Of a stretch of 64,000 nucleotides of DNA, positions 60,591 to 64,000 are shown piece by piece. This DNA comes from Dasyornis broadbenti (taxonomy: Eukaryota; Chordata; Aves; Passeriformes; Dasyornithidae): assembly GCA_013397935.1 (NCBI GenBank), contig VZRN01005383.1, positions 372,001 to 436,000 on the forward strand. Reading direction: 5' to 3'. Numbering within the stretch: the stretch's first letter is position 1; every line of letters starts with the position of its first letter. The translations under genes were made by a program, and so were the position numbers. A model generated the notes under the pieces. It searched no databases. It was given only the letters and a program-made list of their open reading frames with translations, and had not been told where the DNA came from.

Positions 60591-62240
60591 GAGCACAAAA
60601 GAATCATTTTAATAATATGAACTAAGAAGGAAGCAAAATAAGAGTTTCAATTCCGAGCCAGTTGTATTAAAAACTACTTCAGAAAACGGCGGGTTGTAAC
60701 ATAGGAAGCGCAGTGAAAGAGAGAGGAAGATAAAAGATCTGAGTGAAAAATTTGTTCGCTATTTTCTCTTTAGAAAAATACTACTTTATTTAAAAACTTC
60801 CCTTTGTCTCACACACTTTTCAGTGAGACTGAGGCTGCAAACTATTATCAGTCTAAACTGCTTCTTCAAAGTCAAATCAGGCCATGGACTAGCCTCTGAA
60901 ACTAAAGCCATAGACTTCTTTTTTCTCACAGATTTCTAATTAAACTGCTTTCTCCTTTCTTTAAAGATGACTCATGAAACTGGGACCCAGACCTGTGACA
61001 TTTTCCTCCAGTTTGGTATATCCTAGTTCATGTTTCTCTTGTGCAGAAGTTGTGTTATACCCCTGCCAAGGAGGTGCACCCAGCAAGTCTTGAGTTGCAC
61101 ACAACCCTGTTTTGCAAAATGCAGCAACTAATGCTCATGATGCAGCTGGAGATGAGAGCTGCTGCCCTGCAAGGATGTTACAGGGAATGACAGAAGTCCC
61201 TGGAGCCCTGGGAGAAGGGGACACCAAGAATTGGGGATGGTATTTCACACAGAGCAGAGCTCTGCTTGGCTCTGTGTCGAGAAGTATTTTCTCCTGCCAC
61301 GATGCCTGCACCTACCACAGAGGCAGGATATCACCTACCAAACCACAGCTCTCATGGCAGGCGAAGGATTGCAGGTCTTGCCAAGTTTTGGTTAAATCTG
61401 GGAGCTCAGGGAGTGGGGGAGATACAGATTCATCTTAGCAAAGACAAGAAGCCATTAAGTATACTCGAAATTACAGCTTTTCAGTTTCCAGAAGGTTTCT
61501 CAGTCATAGCACAAATTACAAGATAACTATGTATTTTATAACAGAGGATGAAAGTCTCTGACAGAAGACATTTTGTCTTGAGCATCTGCTAAGCAAGAGG
61601 CTTTCAATTATCAGCAGCAATGGAAAGATGACTAATCTTCATGAACATTTCTGAGAAAAAAAATCATATATTCCACATAACTTACTGAATATAAAGGTTG
61701 TTAATTTTGAAGAACAGGAGCACGCACACACACAAATATTCACATCAGCTGCTGAATTTTGAAGGATCTTTGAAATTAATATGTAAGTTAACAATTTATT
61801 TGTAAAGTATTATGAGACTCAATCAGCAGACATGTCGTGGAATAATTTTGCAGAGAAAAGATTGCAGAGATTTCATTCAAAACCTAAGAAGTTTTAACCT
61901 TGATGTAAACAGCTGTTTAGCTTTAACTTTGGAACTGAGACCAGGCTGCTCTTTGTTTGTCAGAAACTTTTGTGGTAATTCTTAGTTACTTTTCCCTCTT
62001 AGCAGACCAAGTTTCACAAGACTTGTGAAAACACCACAAAATGAGTGTGGCAAAATATGACTTTCTTTTTATTATGACCATTACAGTAGGTAATAAGCTA
62101 ATAAAAAGCTTAAAATGAGTGTATGTCCTATGGTTTCTAAGTGCTTTATTCTGACTGAAATGGCTTAAAATAGCCATATCATAAAGGAAAAATAAGTCCC
62201 CAAAAGAAACCTTACAGATTTAGATTTTATGTACGTATGT

Positions 62241-62260
62241 GTGTGTATATATATACACAC
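62241..62260. repeat. Perfect 20-bp palindrome
   Basis: gtgtgtatat followed at once by its exact reverse complement atatacacac. It looks like a short (GT)/(TA) microsatellite that happens to be symmetric and could extrude as a hairpin. Confidence 0.85.
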
Positions 62261-64000
62261 GTGTAAAATAAGTATATTTTAAGCCTGAATGCTGGGTTCC
62301 ATTCAGTAGCAAAATGAATGCTTAGGATAAGCATATTAACAATAACATATCTCCATAGTGTTCAAATGATAATGTCCTTGGTAAATATAGATAGGAACAA
62401 ACCAGTATAGTTTTGTAACTATTAATCTTTATTGGATAAATGTGTGGTTTACACAGTAAGCTTAACAAAATAACATGGTCTCAGATTTTGAAAACCTATG
62501 TGGCACAAACCTGACCCAAGTTCATAAAGAAATGATAAAAACTCATCAGACAACAGTTCATTAAAGCTAATATTTTCAGTGGTTTATGCATAAAACTAAA
62601 AAATCACAAGTCATAATCATCAAGTATCAACATGCATTTTTCTTCATAAGATGTGGTTACATACGCTAGGAACGTGTAAAAGAACATACAAATTCATAGG
62701 GCAGATTTTGATTCATTTGCTCGATTTTTGTGCTACTGATACCTTCATCCAGTATAAGAAAATTTCAAATAAGTGTTTTCCTAACCCCACCTTCTTGTTA
62801 TACATTAATGGCCGGTAATGTCTGGTTAAAGTGTAATGTCTGTTAAAAAGGAATTTATATTTCATTAGCTTATGTGTGGAGAGCCAGAATAAGATGTATT
62901 CAAACTTACGTATTGACTTTGGTGCTTACTCAAATGAAAAGAAAATAGCAATACAGAATTTCAGGCACCCAAATTTTGAAACACCAGTGACAAATATCAA
63001 TGCTGAAGAGTGGCCCAGTGTATTGGGACCAGAGCTTCTGAGCCAGCCAGCATTTTCTTTCACCAGTTAAATACTGAACTGGCTTAGCTGCTGCTGTTTT
63101 GCAATGTCTTTTCCTGAAATACTGATTCCTGGAAGGCTGCTAGGAAAACCGTTTCAACAACTTCAGTGTTAAGTAAATATGCAATATTATAAGGTACATC
63201 CTTCCGAAGGAGCTCCAAACACCACAAAGTTTATGTATCTCTGTGCTGTTGGCATATCCTGATTTTTCTAGCGTATATGCCTTTGCTTTAACACCCTGCA
63301 TTCACTTACATCAGGTTTTAAAAATTCTAAGGCTAGGAGGAAACATTACAGCTCCCCTGCCTGATCCCCTTCACACTGCAAACTAAATAACCTTAGCTTC
63401 AAGCTGCTACTAAGGCAAGAACTACTAACACTCTTCTTCTAAGAGAGAGAGAGTAAGCATAAATATGTGCTAAAAATCTGTGAAAAATTATACCAGATAC
63501 AGCTTCAGAGGTTTGAGATGGGAATGCAATAAACCTGAATCCTTGACATCTGCATTTTCACATTTTTTCTTCTATTTGAGTTCATTCCAATCCAGTACAA
63601 ACTTCTTCCTTTAGATCTGGTCTCACCTGAGCCTGCTTACAATACATTCAGGCCTGTTTCCATGATGTGAACTTAAAAGAACATGTAACAAGAACTGAAT
63701 AAATGATTAGAAAATTTTGAATCAGTTGTTTAATTCCTGACATATACTTAACTAAAGTATATTTAGAGATGAAATTCACTTTACGTAGACTGCTCTTTAA
63801 ATTTTTTAAACTCCTTTTCCTTTGTTTTTCGCTCACTTCTGGGGAAGAGAGAAATAGCAATCTTTAATCCTTCAATAGGTGCAACCCAGATGATAATACA
63901 TATTGTGTGAATCTGTGTCAGCTACCCAATGTATTCAGCTCATCTCTGATACACAAAGAGCAACGCATTGCATCAAAACAAGGCTTCTTGATCCTCCAAT

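Larger units (their letters stand above)
56051..64000. other. Intergenic region upstream of AMACR
   Basis: No gene recognised. In vertebrates C1QTNF3 is the expected next gene, but no collagen-repeat or C1q-domain coding sequence was found on either strand. Contains a minus-strand frame with a signal-peptide-like start (true ATG near 56684, ending 56487), a T run (58913-58927), a TTTTG-type simple repeat (about 60548-60590) and a 20-bp palindrome (62241-62260). Confidence 0.5.

Noticed and set aside
56051..64000. Search for C1QTNF3 exons, the expected neighbour beyond AMACR
   Set aside because: No Gly-X-Y collagen repeats and no C1q-domain motifs are seen on either strand. The gene likely lies past the window end.
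1..64000. CRISPR arrays, operons, phage or bacterial defence systems
   Set aside because: The DNA is vertebrate, with spliced genes and avian retroelements, and no regularly spaced direct-repeat arrays were seen.

Overview
This window looks like vertebrate, almost certainly avian, nuclear DNA. It is AT-rich with small CpG islands at promoters. Its interspersed repeats are bird-type: CR1 LINE 3' ends, and an ERVL-type LTR of the kind common in birds. It holds three genes in the order RXFP3 - SLC45A2 - AMACR, a conserved block that is Z-linked in birds (established knowledge; linkage cannot be read from the sequence). No prokaryotic features, CRISPR arrays or operons are present.

Layout. 1-5.6 kb is intergenic DNA with one near-complete solo ERVL LTR (about 4466-5040). 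5.6-6.7 kb is a CpG island broken by a 242-base assembly gap (6121-6362); a 20-bp G-rich tandem repeat runs straight into the gap. RXFP3, a single-exon relaxin-3 receptor on the + strand, lies just downstream (CDS 6667-7896) with a TATA-like promoter and a short upstream ORF. 9-20 kb is intergenic, with three CR1 fragments and an unexplained CpG-rich patch near 15 kb. SLC45A2, the melanosomal transporter, occupies 20.8-36.0 kb on the minus strand. All seven coding exons can be joined with consistent phases and GT/AG sites, giving an intact 546-residue protein. AMACR (alpha-methylacyl-CoA racemase) follows at 38.1-55.4 kb, also on the minus strand. Its five coding exons join into an intact 383-residue enzyme with catalytic His/Asp and a C-terminal peroxisomal signal. 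A CpG island marks its promoter. 56-64 kb is intergenic; no C1QTNF3 exon, the expected next gene, was found.

The genes act in unrelated processes: neuropeptide signalling, pigmentation, and bile-acid/branched-fatty-acid metabolism. Their proximity reflects synteny rather than a shared pathway. RXFP3 and SLC45A2 converge tail to tail. AMACR and SLC45A2 are arranged head to tail, with only about 2 kb between the AMACR stop and the SLC45A2 start. I did not find a convincing undescribed biological system. The observations most worth following are the G-rich repeat at the gap, the RXFP3 uORF/start arrangement and the orphan CpG island.
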